From the NCBI GenBank assembly GCA_016937575.1, contig JAFHKN010000002.1, positions 1,674,001 through 1,738,000 of the forward strand: a stretch of DNA of 64,000 bases, in the 5' to 3' direction. Origin of the DNA: Roseomonas aeriglobus. Its GTDB lineage: Bacteria; Pseudomonadota; Alphaproteobacteria; Sphingomonadales; Sphingomonadaceae. This document shows positions 17,720 through 28,079 of this stretch, one piece after another. A program made the position numbers and the translations under genes. Position 1 is the stretch's first letter. Every line of letters begins with the position of its first letter. Below the pieces are notes generated by a model. The model worked only from the letters and a program-made list of their open reading frames with translations. It had not been told where the DNA came from and searched no databases.

Positions 17720-20700
17720 TCAGTTGTGCGACTGCGAATAATAGGCCTGCAGGGGCCGTACTTCAAGGGAGGTGCGTGCCAGCGCCGCGATCGCCTGCGC
17801 CGCCGCCACGCTCGCCGAAGCGGTCGTGAAATACGGTACCTTCTGCGCGAGCGCCGACTTGCGGATATCCTGGCTGTCCTTGAGCGACTGCCAGCCTTCG
17901 GTCGTGTTGAAGATCAGCGCCACATCGCCGTCGCGGATGCGATCGACGATGTTCGGGCGGCCCTGCGCGACTTTCAGCACCGGCTCCACGGTCACGCCGT
18001 TCGCCAGCAGATAATCCGCCGTGCCGCCGGTCGCGATGATGGTGAAACCCTGTTCGGCCAGGATGCGCACGCCCGGCAGGACGACCGGCTTGTCGCTATC
18101 CTTGACGCTGACGAACACCGTGCCGCCCTTTGGCAGGACCGTCCCCGCCCCGAGCTGCGCCTTGGCAAAGGCGATGTCGAAATCGCGATCGATTCCCATG
18201 ACTTCGCCGGTCGACTTCATTTCCGGTGACAGGACCGGATCGACGCCGGGGAAGCGGTTGAACGGGAAGACGGCTTCCTTGACCGCGATATGGCCTTGCG
18301 CCGTGTTGATCTTCGGCAGATCAGCCAGCTTCTCGCCGGCCATCACGCGGCTTGCGATCTTTGCGATCGGCGATCCCACCGCCTTGGCGACGAACGGCAC
18401 CGTGCGGCTGGCGCGCGGGTTGACCTCGATGAGGTACACGACGCCGTCCTTCACCGCGAACTGGATATTCATCAGTCCGACGACGCCCAGCGCGCGGGCT
18501 AGGCTATCGGCCTGCCGCTCGATCTCGGCGATCAAGTCGGCGGGCAGGCTGTACGGCGGCAGGGTGCAGGCGCTGTCGCCAGAGTGCACGCCGGCTTCCT
18601 CGATATGCTGCATCACGCCGGCCACGACCACATCGGTGCCGTCGCAGATCGCATCGACGTCGACTTCGATCGCGTCGCGCAAATAGCTGTCGATCAGCAC
18701 CGGCGAGTCGCCCGACACCTGCACCGCGGTCTGGATATAGTTGTCGAGCTGGGCGACGGTATCGACCACTTCCATGGCGCGCCCGCCGAGCACATAGCTC
18801 GGGCGCATCAGCACCGGGTAACCGATCCGCTCGGCCACCGCGATCGCCTCTTCACGGCTGCGCGCGATGCCGTTGGCCGGCTGCTTGAGGCCGAGCTTGG
18901 CGACGAGGGCTGCAAAGCGCTCGCGGTCCTCCGCCAGATCGATCGCGTCCGGGCTGGTCCCCAGGATCGGGATGCCGGCGGCTTCCAGCGCCTTGGCGAG
19001 GTTGAGCGGCGTCTGCCCGCCGAACTGGACGATCACGCCGACCAGCTCGCCCGACTGCTGTTCGACGTGCAGGATCTCCAGCACGTCCTCGGCGGTCAGC
19101 GGCTCGAAATAGAGGCGGTCGGACGTGTCATAGTCGGTGCTGACCGTTTCCGGGTTGCAGTTGACCATGATCGTCTCGAAGCCTGCGTCCGCCAGCGCGA
19201 AGCAGGCGTGGCAGCAGCAGTAATCGAATTCGATCCCCTGCCCGATCCGGTTCGGACCACCGCCCAGGATCACGATCTTGCGCCGATCCGACGGCATCGC
19301 CTCGTTCTCGGGTTCGCCGAAGCTGGGCGCTTCGTAGGTCGAGTACATGTACGGCGTCTTGGCGTCGAATTCGGCCGCGCATGTGTCGATCCGCTTGAAG
19401 ACCGGACGCACGCCCAGCTTCAGACGGTGCTCGCGCACCTCATCCTCAGTGACGCCACCGGTCATCGCCTTGACCGCTTCGTGGATCAGGCCCGACCCGC
19501 GCGCGATGCCGCGCTGCATGCCGCGCAGATTGGCCGACTGCAGCGCCAGCCACGCCAGACGCTTGTCGCTGAAGCCCATCGCCTTCAGCCGGCGCATGCC
19601 GACCGCGTCGATCGGCAGGCCGTTGGTGCAGACTTCCTTCTCGGCCTCGACGATCTCGGCGATCCGCTCCAGGAACCAGGGATCGAACTTGGCGATCGCG
19701 TGGACTTCGGCAACCGTGAAGCCTTCGCGCAGCGCCTGCGCCGCGACCAGCAAACGGTCGGGCGTCGCGACGGCGAGCGCCGCCTCGATCTCCTCGCGCG
19801 GGCGGCCGGCGATCCGGTCGACCGTGTTGAAGCCGCTCAGGCCCGTCTCAAGTCCACGCAGCGCCTTCTGCATCGATTCGTGGATGTTGCGGCCGATCGC
19901 CATGACTTCGCCGACCGACTTCATCGCGGTGCCCAGCGTCGCTTCGGCGCCCTTGAACTTCTCGAAGGCGAAGCGCGGGATCTTGGTGACGACGTAATCG
20001 ATCGTCGGCTCGAACGACGCCGGCGTCGCGCCGGTGATGTCGTTGGTGATTTCATCGAGCGTATAGCCGACCGCCAGTTTCGCCGCGACCTTGGCGATGG
20101 GGAAGCCGGTGGCCTTCGACGCCAGCGCCGACGAGCGGCTGACGCGCGGATTCATCTCGATGACGATCAGGCGGCCGTCCTTCGGATTGACCGAGAACTG
20201 TACGTTCGAACCGCCTGTTTCGACGCCGATTTCCCGGAGGACCGCGATCGATGCATTACGCATGATCTGATATTCCTTGTCGGTCAGCGTCAGCGCCGGG
20301 GCGACCGTGATCGAGTCGCCCGTATGGACGCCCATCGGGTCGATATTCTCGATCGAACAGACGATGATCGCGTTATCCGCACGGTCGCGGACCACCTCCA
20401 TCTCATATTCCTTCCAGCCGAGCAGCGATTCCTCGATCAGCACTTCGGTGGTCGGCGACAGGTCCAGCCCCTTGCGGACGATCTCGACGAACTCCTCGCG
20501 GTTGTAGGCGATGCCCCCGCCGGTGCCGCCCAGCGTGAAGCTCGGACGGATGACGGCGGGCAGGCCGGTGAACTCCAGCCCTTCCAGCGCCTCTTCCAGC
20601 GTGTGCGCGATGGCCGAACGGGCGCTTTCCAGCCCGATCTTGGTCATGGCTTCCTTGAACTTCTGGCGGTCCTCGGCCTTGTCGATCGCCTCGGCATCGG

Positions 20701-21052
20701 CGCCGATCATCGTGACGCCGAACTTTTCCAGCGTGCCGTCGTGGAACAGCGCCAGCGCGGTGTTCAGCGCGGTCTGCCCGCCCATCGTCGGCAGGACGGC
20801 GTCGGGCCGCTCCTTCTCGATGATCTTGGCGACCACCTCGGGCGTGATCGGCTCGACATAGGTCGCGTCGGCCAGATCCGGATCGGTCATGATCGTCGCC
20901 GGATTGCTGTTCACCAGGACGATGCGATAGCCCTCTTCCTTCAGCGCCTTGATCGCCTGCGTGCCCGAATAATCAAACTCGCACGCCTGCCCGATAATGA
21001 TCGGACCCGCGCCGATGACGAGAATGGAGGAGATGTCGGTGCGTTTTGGCAT
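17720..21052 (-). CDS. carB: Carbamoyl phosphate synthase large subunit
   Basis: Makes carbamoyl phosphate for arginine and pyrimidine synthesis from bicarbonate, ATP and ammonia delivered by CarA. The 1110 residues include the two ATP-grasp halves (first: [30 protein letters not shown]; second: [29 protein letters not shown]) and the C-terminal MGS-like regulatory domain ([31 protein letters not shown] near residue 1010). The opening [20 protein letters not shown] is canonical. Its ATG shares a base with the stop of the low-GC gene that separates it from carA (TAATG at 21050-21054). Slightly longer than the E. coli enzyme (1073). Confidence 0.97.
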   Translation of the reverse strand: MPKRTDISSILVIGAGPIIIGQACEFDYSGTQAIKALKEEGYRIVLVNSNPATIMTDPDLADATYVEPITPEVVAKIIEKERPDAVLPTMGGQTALNTALALFHDGTLEKFGVTMIGADAEAIDKAEDRQKFKEAMTKIGLESARSAIAHTLEEALEGLEFTGLPAVIRPSFTLGGTGGGIAYNREEFVEIVRKGLDLSPTTEVLIEESLLGWKEYEMEVVRDRADNAIIVCSIENIDPMGVHTGDSITVAPALTLTDKEYQIMRNASIAVLREIGVETGGSNVQFSVNPKDGRLIVIEMNPRVSRSSALASKATGFPIAKVAAKLAVGYTLDEITNDITGATPASFEPTIDYVVTKIPRFAFEKFKGAEATLGTAMKSVGEVMAIGRNIHESMQKALRGLETGLSGFNTVDRIAGRPREEIEAALAVATPDRLLVAAQALREGFTVAEVHAIAKFDPWFLERIAEIVEAEKEVCTNGLPIDAVGMRRLKAMGFSDKRLAWLALQSANLRGMQRGIARGSGLIHEAVKAMTGGVTEDEVREHRLKLGVRPVFKRIDTCAAEFDAKTPYMYSTYEAPSFGEPENEAMPSDRRKIVILGGGPNRIGQGIEFDYCCCHACFALADAGFETIMVNCNPETVSTDYDTSDRLYFEPLTAEDVLEILHVEQQSGELVGVIVQFGGQTPLNLAKALEAAGIPILGTSPDAIDLAEDRERFAALVAKLGLKQPANGIARSREEAIAVAERIGYPVLMRPSYVLGGRAMEVVDTVAQLDNYIQTAVQVSGDSPVLIDSYLRDAIEVDVDAICDGTDVVVAGVMQHIEEAGVHSGDSACTLPPYSLPADLIAEIERQADSLARALGVVGLMNIQFAVKDGVVYLIEVNPRASRTVPFVAKAVGSPIAKIASRVMAGEKLADLPKINTAQGHIAVKEAVFPFNRFPGVDPVLSPEMKSTGEVMGIDRDFDIAFAKAQLGAGTVLPKGGTVFVSVKDSDKPVVLPGVRILAEQGFTIIATGGTADYLLANGVTVEPVLKVAQGRPNIVDRIRDGDVALIFNTTEGWQSLKDSQDIRKSALAQKVPYFTTASASVAAAQAIAALARTSLEVRPLQAYYSQSHN

Positions 21053-21678
21053 TAGGAGTTAATCACTTTCCAAATGACGTCGAGCAGCTTCTTCGCCAAC
21101 TCACCAATTGCGGCGCCACTAAATTTCTCAGCTAAATATCTTAGCGGAGTGGCCAAAACACCGACCAGAGCCTCTAAACGAACCCGCCTTGATCGAATGA
21201 CGCTTTTACCAGCTTCAAACTCTGCTACGATACGATCCTTTTGATCGCCTAAGGCACTCCCCGCTTCGTTAGACTGTGCTATTTCGCGACCGATCTCGTC
21301 TAACCCGTCCGCAATGGAGCTTCGCTGATTATCTGTGAGAGTAACTACTCTATCGGAAGCAGGCACTCCCTCCACGGGATTTTCGCTTTTAAGCAAAGCT
21401 CGAATAAGTGTTTCGGCCGCCTCCCAGCCCTTTGCAGTCAGCGTGTAATACGGCCCGTCTTCATCATATGACGACTCGTTCACCAGGCTGTCCTCATCTA
21501 GTGAGGCCATTACTTTCCGCAGGAAAACCTTACCGACCTTTGACCCGATAAGCTGCTGTATTTCCTGGATGCCATAGTACTCTTGAGAGTCGCTGACGTA
21601 ACTCGCGCGATATATCGCAGTGAGCGCCTCATTTCGCGCCGAGTTGAAGGAAAGGAACACGTCAGCCACGAGCTTCAC
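21052..21678 (-). CDS. Hypothetical protein inserted between carA and carB
   Basis: A 208-residue protein of no family I recognise. Residues 30-95 look like a winged-helix domain ([20 protein letters not shown]... [18 protein letters not shown]). Residues 105-160 are a charged helix ([33 protein letters not shown]). The C-terminus (about 165-205) is an amphipathic or membrane-active helix region ([19 protein letters not shown]). Base composition is clearly lower than its neighbours: 27 of 60 bases are G or C in 21121-21180. The start is unclear: GTG at 21678 overlaps the carA stop by 17 bases, and GTG at 21660 would begin just after it. The stop overlaps carB (TAATG). The helix-wing-helix plus terminal amphipathic layout resembles small accessory or defence-island proteins, but that is a guess. 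Confidence 0.75.
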   Translation of the reverse strand: MKLVADVFLSFNSARNEALTAIYRASYVSDSQEYYGIQEIQQLIGSKVGKVFLRKVMASLDEDSLVNESSYDEDGPYYTLTAKGWEAAETLIRALLKSENPVEGVPASDRVVTLTDNQRSSIADGLDEIGREIAQSNEAGSALGDQKDRIVAEFEAGKSVIRSRRVRLEALVGVLATPLRYLAEKFSGAAIGELAKKLLDVIWKVINS

Positions 21679-22855
21679 TCACAAACCGCTCGAACAGATA
21701 AAAGCTATCCTGCGGCCCCGGGCTGGCCTCGGGGTGGTACTGCACCGAAAACGCCTTGCGGTCGGTCAGCTCCAGCCCGGCGTTGCTGCCGTCGAACAGC
21801 GACACGTGAGTTTCGCGCGCGTTGGCGGGCAGGCTGTCGCGTTCGACAGCGAAGCCGTGGTTCATCGACGTGATCTCGACCGCGCCGTCCTCCAGCCGCT
21901 TGACCGGATGGTTGGCCCCGCGGTGGCCCTGGAACATCTTGGTCGTGCGCGCGCCGACTGCGAGCGCGAGCAGCTGGTGGCCCAGGCAGATGCCGAACAG
22001 CGGCTTGGTCGTAGCGAGCAGCTGCTGGATCACCGGCACCGCATATTCGCCGGTCGCGGCAGGATCGCCTGGGCCGTTCGACAGGAAAATGCCGTCCGGG
22101 TTCAGCGCCATGATCTCGTCATAGGTCGCGGTCGCAGGGACCACCGATACCTTAGCTCCCGCCTTAACAAGGTTGCGGAAGATATTGTGTTTGCTGCCGT
22201 AATCGATCGCGACGACGTGCGGGCGAAAACCGGCTTTGGTGTGAACTTCGTGACCTTCGCCATCATAGCCGAAACCCAGCCGCCACACGCCGCCGGCGCG
22301 GTCCTCGCCCCAGCCGCCATGCGTCTCGCGCGTCACCGCCTTGGCGAGGTCCATGCCCTCCAGCCCCGGCCATTCGCGCGCCATCTGCTGGAGCAGCGAC
22401 ACGTCGAACTCGCCGCTGGCCGAATGCGCGATCACCCCGTTCGGCGCCCCGCCGACACGGATGCGGCGGGTCAGCGCACGGGTGTCGATGCCCGCCAGGC
22501 CGATCCGCGCATGCTTCTTCATCCAACGGTCGAGATGTTCGGCCGAACGGAAGTTGGACGGCTCGGTCACATCCTCGCGCACGATCATGCCGAGCGCATG
22601 GGGGTTGTCCGCCTCTACGTCGTCGGGGTTCGCGCCGACGTTGCCGATGTGCGGGAAGGTGAAGCAGATCATCTGGCCCGCAAACGACGGGTCGGTCATG
22701 ATCTCCTGATATCCGGTCATCGCCGTGTGAAAGCACACTTCGCCGACCGCCTGGCCTTCGGCGCCGAATCCTCGGCCCCACACGACCTCGCCGGATGCGA
22801 GGACTAGGACGCCGGTGGCGCCTTCGGGCACGGCGATGGGATCGGCGGCAGCCAT
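21662..22855 (-). CDS. carA: Carbamoyl phosphate synthase small subunit
   Basis: The glutaminase subunit that feeds ammonia to CarB. The 397-residue protein has the N-terminal CPSase domain (SGEVVWGRGFGAEG, TGYQEIMTDPSF, GIAGIDTRALTRRIR-like region reading GLAGIDTRALTRRI) and a C-terminal class I glutaminase with the nucleophile Cys in FGICLGHQLLALAVG and the catalytic H and E in QYHPEASPGP. SNGPGDP confirms the GATase fold. ATG at 22855. The usual direct carA-carB adjacency is broken by the gene at 21052-21678. Confidence 0.97.
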   Translation of the reverse strand: MAAADPIAVPEGATGVLVLASGEVVWGRGFGAEGQAVGEVCFHTAMTGYQEIMTDPSFAGQMICFTFPHIGNVGANPDDVEADNPHALGMIVREDVTEPSNFRSAEHLDRWMKKHARIGLAGIDTRALTRRIRVGGAPNGVIAHSASGEFDVSLLQQMAREWPGLEGMDLAKAVTRETHGGWGEDRAGGVWRLGFGYDGEGHEVHTKAGFRPHVVAIDYGSKHNIFRNLVKAGAKVSVVPATATYDEIMALNPDGIFLSNGPGDPAATGEYAVPVIQQLLATTKPLFGICLGHQLLALAVGARTTKMFQGHRGANHPVKRLEDGAVEITSMNHGFAVERDSLPANARETHVSLFDGSNAGLELTDRKAFSVQYHPEASPGPQDSFYLFERFVSEARG

Positions 22856-22954
22856 GTCGGGCGGTCACTCCTGCGTCGGTTGTTGCAATGTCGCTAAGGC
22901 GCCGCCGCTAGGCCCCCTCGCCCGATCCGTCAACCGGCGGTATGGGCTTTCCCC

Positions 22955-23407
22955 ATGATTCGTGACGATATCAAAGCCGCCCAGATCGCCGCCATGAAAG
23001 CCGGCGACAAGGATTCCCGCAACGCGATCAGCCTGATCCAGGCCGCGATCAAGAACCGCGACATCGAAGCGCGCACCGGAAAGGCGCCCGACAGCGACGA
23101 CGCGCTGGTGGTCGAAGTGCTGCAGAGGATGGTGAAGCAGCGCCGCGAATCGATCGAGATGTACGAGAAAGGCGGCCGACCGGAACTGGCTGCAGCCGAG
23201 GCAGCCGAAGTCGCGGTGATCGAGCGTTTCCTGCCGGCAGTCATGTCGGACGCTGAAACGACCGCAGCGATCGAGGCGATCAAGGCCGAGATTGGCGCGG
23301 CCGGCATGAAGGACATGGGCCGCGTAATGGCGGAACTGAAGGCGCGCCACGCGGCGAACCTCGATATGGCGAAGGCGAGCGGGCTGGTGAAGGCGGCACT
23401 GGGGTAA
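22955..23407 (+). CDS. GatB/YqeY domain-containing protein
   Basis: A 150-residue YqeY-type protein, homologous to the tail domain of the amidotransferase subunit GatB that contacts tRNA. Typical segments are MIRDDIKAAQIAAMKAGDK, SLIQAAIKNRDIE, RRESIEMYEKGGRPELAAAE, IERFLPAVMS and MGRVMAELKARH. Its exact role is not established. The start follows the 100-base region divergent from carA. This gene is often found just upstream of dnaG and rpoD, as it is here. Confidence 0.92.
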   Translation: MIRDDIKAAQIAAMKAGDKDSRNAISLIQAAIKNRDIEARTGKAPDSDDALVVEVLQRMVKQRRESIEMYEKGGRPELAAAEAAEVAVIERFLPAVMSDAETTAAIEAIKAEIGAAGMKDMGRVMAELKARHAANLDMAKASGLVKAALG

Positions 23408-23430
23408 GTCATCGCGGCCTGGCCCTAGAC

Positions 23431-23506
23431 TACGCTCGGGACGAACGGATGGGGTGGGCCCGCGCCCGACACTGACACCGTTCGTCCCTAGCGAAGTCGA
23501 AGGACA
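23431..23506. repeat. Intergenic inverted-repeat element
   Basis: Arms ACGCTCGGGACGAACGG (from 23431) and CCGTTCGTCCCTAGCGAAGTCG.. (to 23506) form an imperfect inverted repeat related to the elements at 17053 and 23849. It lies between the yqeY-like gene and the GIY-YIG gene. Confidence 0.75.
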
Positions 23507-23561
23507 GGCCAACCCCCCTTTCCTCTCGACTCGAATCGCCCCCGTCTGTCACAGCGTAGCG

Positions 23562-23942
23562 ATGGCGTTCTGGACCTATATTCTGCGGTGCGCCGATGGC
23601 CGACACGATACCGGCCATACCGACAACCTCGACGGCCGGATCGCGGAGCATGACGCTGGCGGATATTGCGACGTCACAGCACGCCGCCAGCCAGCGATGC
23701 CGGTTTGCTTCCAAGATTTCCCGACACGGATCGAGGCGCTCGAAGCCGAACTCTCCATCAGTCCGTGGGCGCGCAAGAAGAAAGAGGCGCTGATCGCCGG
23801 TGATTGGGCCGCGCTGTCCTACTGGGCAAAGCCCCCCGCTGAGCGTCGCTCGACGTCGCTCGGGACGAACGGCGGGCAGGATGAGGCGGTGTCGAACCAT
23901 CTGTTCGTCCCGAGCAAAGTCGAGGGGCCGTCTTACCCATGA
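23562..23942 (+). CDS. GIY-YIG-type protein with a repeat-derived C-terminus
   Basis: A 126-residue protein. Residues 1-85 are a small UvrC/SLX1-like GIY-YIG domain (WTYILRCADG, GHTDNLDGRIAEHDAGGY, IEALEAELSI, WARKKKEALI). The second motif, usually YYxG or YVG, reads RHDTG, so the second catalytic tyrosine is replaced; Arg in DGR and the Glu in EALEAE are kept. The last ~30 residues ([10 protein letters not shown]... VPSKVEGPS) are the translation of the inverted repeat at 23849-23926, not family sequence. The stop overlaps the dnaG start (ATGA at 23939-23942). Nuclease activity is therefore doubtful. Confidence 0.75.
   Translation: MAFWTYILRCADGRHDTGHTDNLDGRIAEHDAGGYCDVTARRQPAMPVCFQDFPTRIEALEAELSISPWARKKKEALIAGDWAALSYWAKPPAERRSTSLGTNGGQDEAVSNHLFVPSKVEGPSYP
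23849..23926. repeat. Inverted repeat inside the 3' end of the GIY-YIG gene
   Basis: Arms CTCGACGTCGCTCGGGACGA.. (23849-23872) and CTGTTCGTCCCGAGCAAAGT.. (23901-23926). It is the same family as 17053-17150 and has been absorbed into the reading frame of the preceding gene. Confidence 0.8.
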
Positions 23943-25783
23943 CCCTCACGCCCCAATTCCTCGACGAACTCCGCACTCGCACGCTCCTCTCGTCGCTCAT
24001 CGGCAAGACCACGAAGCTGCAAAAGGCCGGCCGCGAGTTTCGCGCCTGCTGCCCGTTCCACAACGAAAAGTCGCCAAGCTTCTACGTCAACGACGACAAG
24101 GGCTTCTATCACTGCTTCGGGTGCGGGGCGCATGGCGACGCCATCCGCTGGCTGACCGACAACCGGGGCCTGCCGTTCATGGATGCGGTGAAGGAACTTG
24201 CCCAGGCCGCGGGCATGGAGCTGCCGGCGCTCGATCGTCGTGCCGCGGCGAAGGCGGAAAAGGCGAAGGGGCTGCACGAGGCGATGGCGGACGCCGCCAC
24301 GTGGTTCACCGAGCAGCTCCACGGCATCGCCGGCACCGAAGCGCGCGCGGCGTTGGAGGCCCGCGGGATCCGGGCCGAAACGGCGCGGACGTTCGGCCTT
24401 GGCTTCTCCCCCGATTCGCGCGGCAAGCTGAAGGATGCCCTGAAAGGCTACGGCGACGCGATGTTGGTCGAGGCCGGTCTGCTGATCGCTGTCGACGACA
24501 AGACGCCCTACGACCGCTTCCGCGGACGGTTGATGATTCCGATCCGCGATCCGCGCGGGCGGACGATCGCGTTCGGCGGGCGCATCATCGGCCAGGGTGA
24601 GCCGAAATATCTCAACTCGCCGGAGACGCCGCTCTTCGACAAGGGGCGCACGCTCTACAATCTAGACCGCGCCCTGCCCGCCGCCCGCAAGTCCGAGCGG
24701 GTCATCGCGGTCGAGGGCTATATGGATGTCATCGCACTCGCCCAAGCCGGGTTCGAGGAAGCCGTCGCGCCGCTCGGAACCGCGCTGACGGAGCACCAGC
24801 TCGAACGGCTGTGGCGAATTGCGGACGTACCGATCCTGTGCTTCGACGGCGATGCGGCCGGGCAGAAGGCGGCGATGCGTGCGGCGATGCGTGCGCTGCC
24901 GATGCTCGCGCCAGGGCGCAGCCTGTGCTTTGTCACGATCCCCGACGGACAGGACCCGGACGATCTCGTCCGTGCGAAGGGGCCGGCGGCATTCGACGCC
25001 TTGCTGCGCCAGAGCGAGCCTCTGGTCGACCGTTTGTGGACGCACGAGCTGAACGCCGAACCGCTCGATACGCCGGAGCAGCGGGCCGGGCTGAAACGAC
25101 GACTCGGCGATTTGGCGCAGGCGATCCAGGATCGCAGCGTCGCCGAGGAATATCGCGCCGAGTTCCGGCGCCGTTTCGACGCGCATTTCGCGCCTGCCCC
25201 GCGCAGCTTCACCCCGCGCGCGCCGCGCAGGCCCGGTCAGAAATGGACGCCCCCGCCCGAGCCCCCCTCCTCCACGGCTCGCGCGGTCGGCACCACGGGG
25301 ATCGACCGAGTGCTCGCCAAGGCAATCATCGCCGGTCTCATTCGTCATCCGGCCGAGATCGCCCGTCACATGGAGGTTCTCAGCAGCCTGCGCCTCGCCG
25401 ACGGCGCGCTCGGTCGGCTGTTCGAAGCGGTCGTCGATGTCGCGCTGGAAGACCGTGCGCTTGATAGCGCGGGGCTTGTCACCATATTGGCCCGGTCGGG
25501 TTTCGATTCGATGGCGAGCGAACTGCTTCGCGCCGATACCGTGCGGTTCAGCTTCACGAGCCGCGATGCGGACGAGGAGCAGGCCCGCGCCGACCTGGAC
25601 GAGGCGATCGCGGTGCTCGCAGCGCGTCCTGCGGTCGATGCGGCACTGGCGCAGGCGACCGCCGCGGTGGCGGATCGCTTCACCGACGAAGCGTTCGCGC
25701 GGCAGGTGGCGTTGGTAAAAGAACGACAGGCACTCGAAGCACGACTTGCAAATCTCATGCTCGATGACAAAGAGCAGACTTGA
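23939..25783 (+). CDS. dnaG: DNA primase
   Basis: Synthesises RNA primers at the replication fork in concert with DnaB (encoded at 54362). The 614 residues comprise the N-terminal zinc-binding domain (residues 38-62, CCPFHNEKSPSF... YHCFGCGAHGD), the TOPRIM catalytic core (VIAVEGYMDVIALAQAG near 257; LCFDGDAAGQKAA near 300 with the DxD acids) and a C-terminal helicase-binding region. ATG at 23939 overlaps the previous stop. rpoD follows after 18 bases, the normal dnaG-rpoD macromolecular synthesis operon without rpsU. Confidence 0.97.
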   Translation: MTLTPQFLDELRTRTLLSSLIGKTTKLQKAGREFRACCPFHNEKSPSFYVNDDKGFYHCFGCGAHGDAIRWLTDNRGLPFMDAVKELAQAAGMELPALDRRAAAKAEKAKGLHEAMADAATWFTEQLHGIAGTEARAALEARGIRAETARTFGLGFSPDSRGKLKDALKGYGDAMLVEAGLLIAVDDKTPYDRFRGRLMIPIRDPRGRTIAFGGRIIGQGEPKYLNSPETPLFDKGRTLYNLDRALPAARKSERVIAVEGYMDVIALAQAGFEEAVAPLGTALTEHQLERLWRIADVPILCFDGDAAGQKAAMRAAMRALPMLAPGRSLCFVTIPDGQDPDDLVRAKGPAAFDALLRQSEPLVDRLWTHELNAEPLDTPEQRAGLKRRLGDLAQAIQDRSVAEEYRAEFRRRFDAHFAPAPRSFTPRAPRRPGQKWTPPPEPPSSTARAVGTTGIDRVLAKAIIAGLIRHPAEIARHMEVLSSLRLADGALGRLFEAVVDVALEDRALDSAGLVTILARSGFDSMASELLRADTVRFSFTSRDADEEQARADLDEAIAVLAARPAVDAALAQATAAVADRFTDEAFARQVALVKERQALEARLANLMLDDKEQT

Positions 25784-25801
25784 GTATCCCGAGGGTAATT
25801 G

Positions 25802-27844
25802 ATGGCTAAGTCCAACGGCGGCGGCAACAGCGGCGGCGACGATATGACGATCGACACGGGCGACGCGCCGCTGATCGACCTGAACGAAGGGTCGCTGAAG
25901 AAGCTCGTCGCGCGCGCGAAAAAGCGCGGGTACATCACCGTCGACCAGCTGAACGAAATGCTCCCACAGGACCAGATGTCCAGCGAGCAGATCGAAGACG
26001 TCATGTCGGCGTTGAACGACATGGGCATCAACGTCGTCGAGAATGAAGACGCCGGCGAGGATGAGCAGCAGGAGGAGGATTCCTCCGACGAGACGGAAGC
26101 GTCGGATGACGGCACCGATGGCAGCCAGACCTTCGAAGTCGCGAAGAAGAAGGAAACGGTCGATCGTACCGACGATCCCGTCCGCATGTACTTGCGCGAG
26201 ATGGGGGCGGTCGAGCTGCTGTCGCGCGAGGGCGAGATCGCGATCGCGAAGCGGATCGAGGCCGGCCGCGACACGATGATCCTGGGGCTGTGCGAATCGC
26301 CGATCACCTTCAATGCCATCATCGGGTGGTCGACTGCGCTTAACGAAGGGACGATGCAGCTGCGCGAGATTCTGGATCTCGACGCCATGCTGTCGAAGGG
26401 CCCGTCGGCCGAGCAGGTCGAGGGCGCCGAGGAAGACGACAGCGGCGAGATCAGCGAGAAGACCGCCGGCGCCAGCTTCAAGGACGAGGAAGAGCCCGAA
26501 GAGGCGTCCGCGGACGAAGACGACGACATGACCGAGCGCCGCGCGCCGCGCCCCAGCGACGACGAGGACGAGGACAATACGCTCAGCCTCGCGCAGATGG
26601 AGGAGACGCTCAAGCCGCAGGCGCTGGAGAAGTTCGCCAACATCACCGCGATCTACAAGAAGTTCGCGAAGGTCCAGGAACAGCGCCTGGAAGCGATGGG
26701 CGCGGGCGGCGAACTGTCGTCGGCGGACGAGCGCAAGTATCACAAGCTGCGCGAAGACCTGACCGCGGAGGTCGAGAGCGTCCAGTTCCACCAGGCGAAG
26801 ATCGAATATCTCGTCGACCAGCTCTACAGCTTCAATCGCCGGCTGACGGCGCTGGGCGGCCAGATGCTGCGGCTCGCCGAGCGCCACAAGGTGCCGCGCA
26901 AGGCGTTCCTCGACGCCTATGTCGACCATGAACTCGACGAGAATTTCCTGGCGGCAAACGCCAAGAACGACAAGAAATGGGCGGCGTTCGCGGCCAACGA
27001 AGCCGGCGCGGTCGATCGCATTCGCACCGAAATCGCGGAAATCGCACAGCAGACCGGCATGGCGCTGAGCGAATTCCGCCGCATCGTGAACATGGTGCAG
27101 AAGGGCGAGCGCGAGGCGCGGATCGCGAAGAAGGAGATGGTCGAGGCCAACCTGCGCCTCGTGATCTCGATCGCCAAGAAGTACACCAATCGCGGGCTGC
27201 AGTTCCTGGACCTGATCCAGGAAGGCAACATCGGCCTGATGAAGGCGGTGGACAAGTTCGAGTACCGCCGCGGCTACAAGTTCTCGACCTATGCGACGTG
27301 GTGGATCCGCCAGGCGATCACCCGCTCGATCGCCGACCAGGCGCGCACGATCCGCATCCCGGTCCATATGATCGAGACGATCAACAAACTGGTCCGTACC
27401 AGCCGCCAGTTCCTCCACGAGCAGGGTCGCGAGCCGACGCCCGAGGAGATGGCCGAGCGCCTGAGCATGCCGCTCGAGAAGGTGCGCAAGGTGATGAAGA
27501 TCGCCAAGGAGCCGATCAGCCTCGAAACGCCGATCGGCGACGAGGAAGACAGCCACCTGGGCGACTTCATCGAAGACAAGAATGCGGTCATTCCGGTCGA
27601 TGCGGCGATCCAGGCGAATCTGAAGGAAACGGTGACCCGGGTGCTTGCCAGCCTGACGCCGCGCGAAGAGCGCGTGCTGCGCATGCGCTTCGGCATCGGC
27701 ATGAACACCGACCACACGCTGGAGGAGGTCGGCCAGCAGTTCAGCGTGACGCGCGAACGTATCCGTCAGATCGAGGCGAAGGCGCTGCGCAAGCTGAAAC
27801 ACCCCAGCCGAAGCCGCAAGATGCGGTCTTTCCTCGACCAATAA
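25802..27844 (+). CDS. rpoD: RNA polymerase sigma factor RpoD (sigma-70)
   Basis: The primary sigma factor. The 680-residue protein has region 1.1 (about 20-90, [20 protein letters not shown]), an acidic linker, region 1.2 ([20 protein letters not shown] near 122), a long acidic non-conserved insert (about 200-260), regions 2.1-2.4 (about 445-520, [35 protein letters not shown]), region 3, and region 4.2 ([20 protein letters not shown]) at the C-terminus. ATG at 25802 with GAGGGT eight bases upstream; a TTG one codon earlier is not needed. A strong terminator follows at 27850. Confidence 0.98.
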   Translation: MAKSNGGGNSGGDDMTIDTGDAPLIDLNEGSLKKLVARAKKRGYITVDQLNEMLPQDQMSSEQIEDVMSALNDMGINVVENEDAGEDEQQEEDSSDETEASDDGTDGSQTFEVAKKKETVDRTDDPVRMYLREMGAVELLSREGEIAIAKRIEAGRDTMILGLCESPITFNAIIGWSTALNEGTMQLREILDLDAMLSKGPSAEQVEGAEEDDSGEISEKTAGASFKDEEEPEEASADEDDDMTERRAPRPSDDEDEDNTLSLAQMEETLKPQALEKFANITAIYKKFAKVQEQRLEAMGAGGELSSADERKYHKLREDLTAEVESVQFHQAKIEYLVDQLYSFNRRLTALGGQMLRLAERHKVPRKAFLDAYVDHELDENFLAANAKNDKKWAAFAANEAGAVDRIRTEIAEIAQQTGMALSEFRRIVNMVQKGEREARIAKKEMVEANLRLVISIAKKYTNRGLQFLDLIQEGNIGLMKAVDKFEYRRGYKFSTYATWWIRQAITRSIADQARTIRIPVHMIETINKLVRTSRQFLHEQGREPTPEEMAERLSMPLEKVRKVMKIAKEPISLETPIGDEEDSHLGDFIEDKNAVIPVDAAIQANLKETVTRVLASLTPREERVLRMRFGIGMNTDHTLEEVGQQFSVTRERIRQIEAKALRKLKHPSRSRKMRSFLDQ

Positions 27845-27849
27845 GACAA

Positions 27850-27876
27850 GGCCCGGGCAACCCCCGGGCCTTTTTT
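27850..27876 (+). terminator. Rho-independent terminator of dnaG-rpoD
   Basis: GGCCCGGG (27850-27857), loop CAACC, CCCGGGCC (27863-27870), then six T. Perfect 8-bp GC stem five bases after the rpoD stop. Confidence 0.95.
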
Positions 27877-27962
27877 ATCGAGAACGGACCCGTAAAGACG
27901 CGGCCGGCCGAAATCACGCTCGCTGACGCAATCAGTCAACGTCGATCGTTCCCGCGATCGAT

Positions 27963-27977
27963 TTTAACATTAGTTAA
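27963..27977. promoter_or_regulatory. CtrA-like box
   Basis: TTTA-ACATTAG-TTAA, one mismatch from the TTAA-N7-TTAA CtrA consensus, in a locally AT-rich stretch about 100 bases before the Phd-PAS regulator. A CckA-like kinase, which feeds CtrA, is encoded in this window. Tentative. Confidence 0.3.
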
Positions 27978-28079
27978 TCAAAGATTGGTCGCTAAATGGA
28001 TCATTCTTTTGGGGAAATCCTTTGCGATTAAAGTAACGTGGCCCTCATCGGATCGTCCCACAGGCAGGCGTCGGAGATT

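Noticed and set aside
24662..27841. A very long open frame (over 1000 codons) antisense to dnaG-rpoD
   Set aside because: It mirrors the codon bias of dnaG and rpoD, whose conserved domains lie on the plus strand; it has no domain features of its own.
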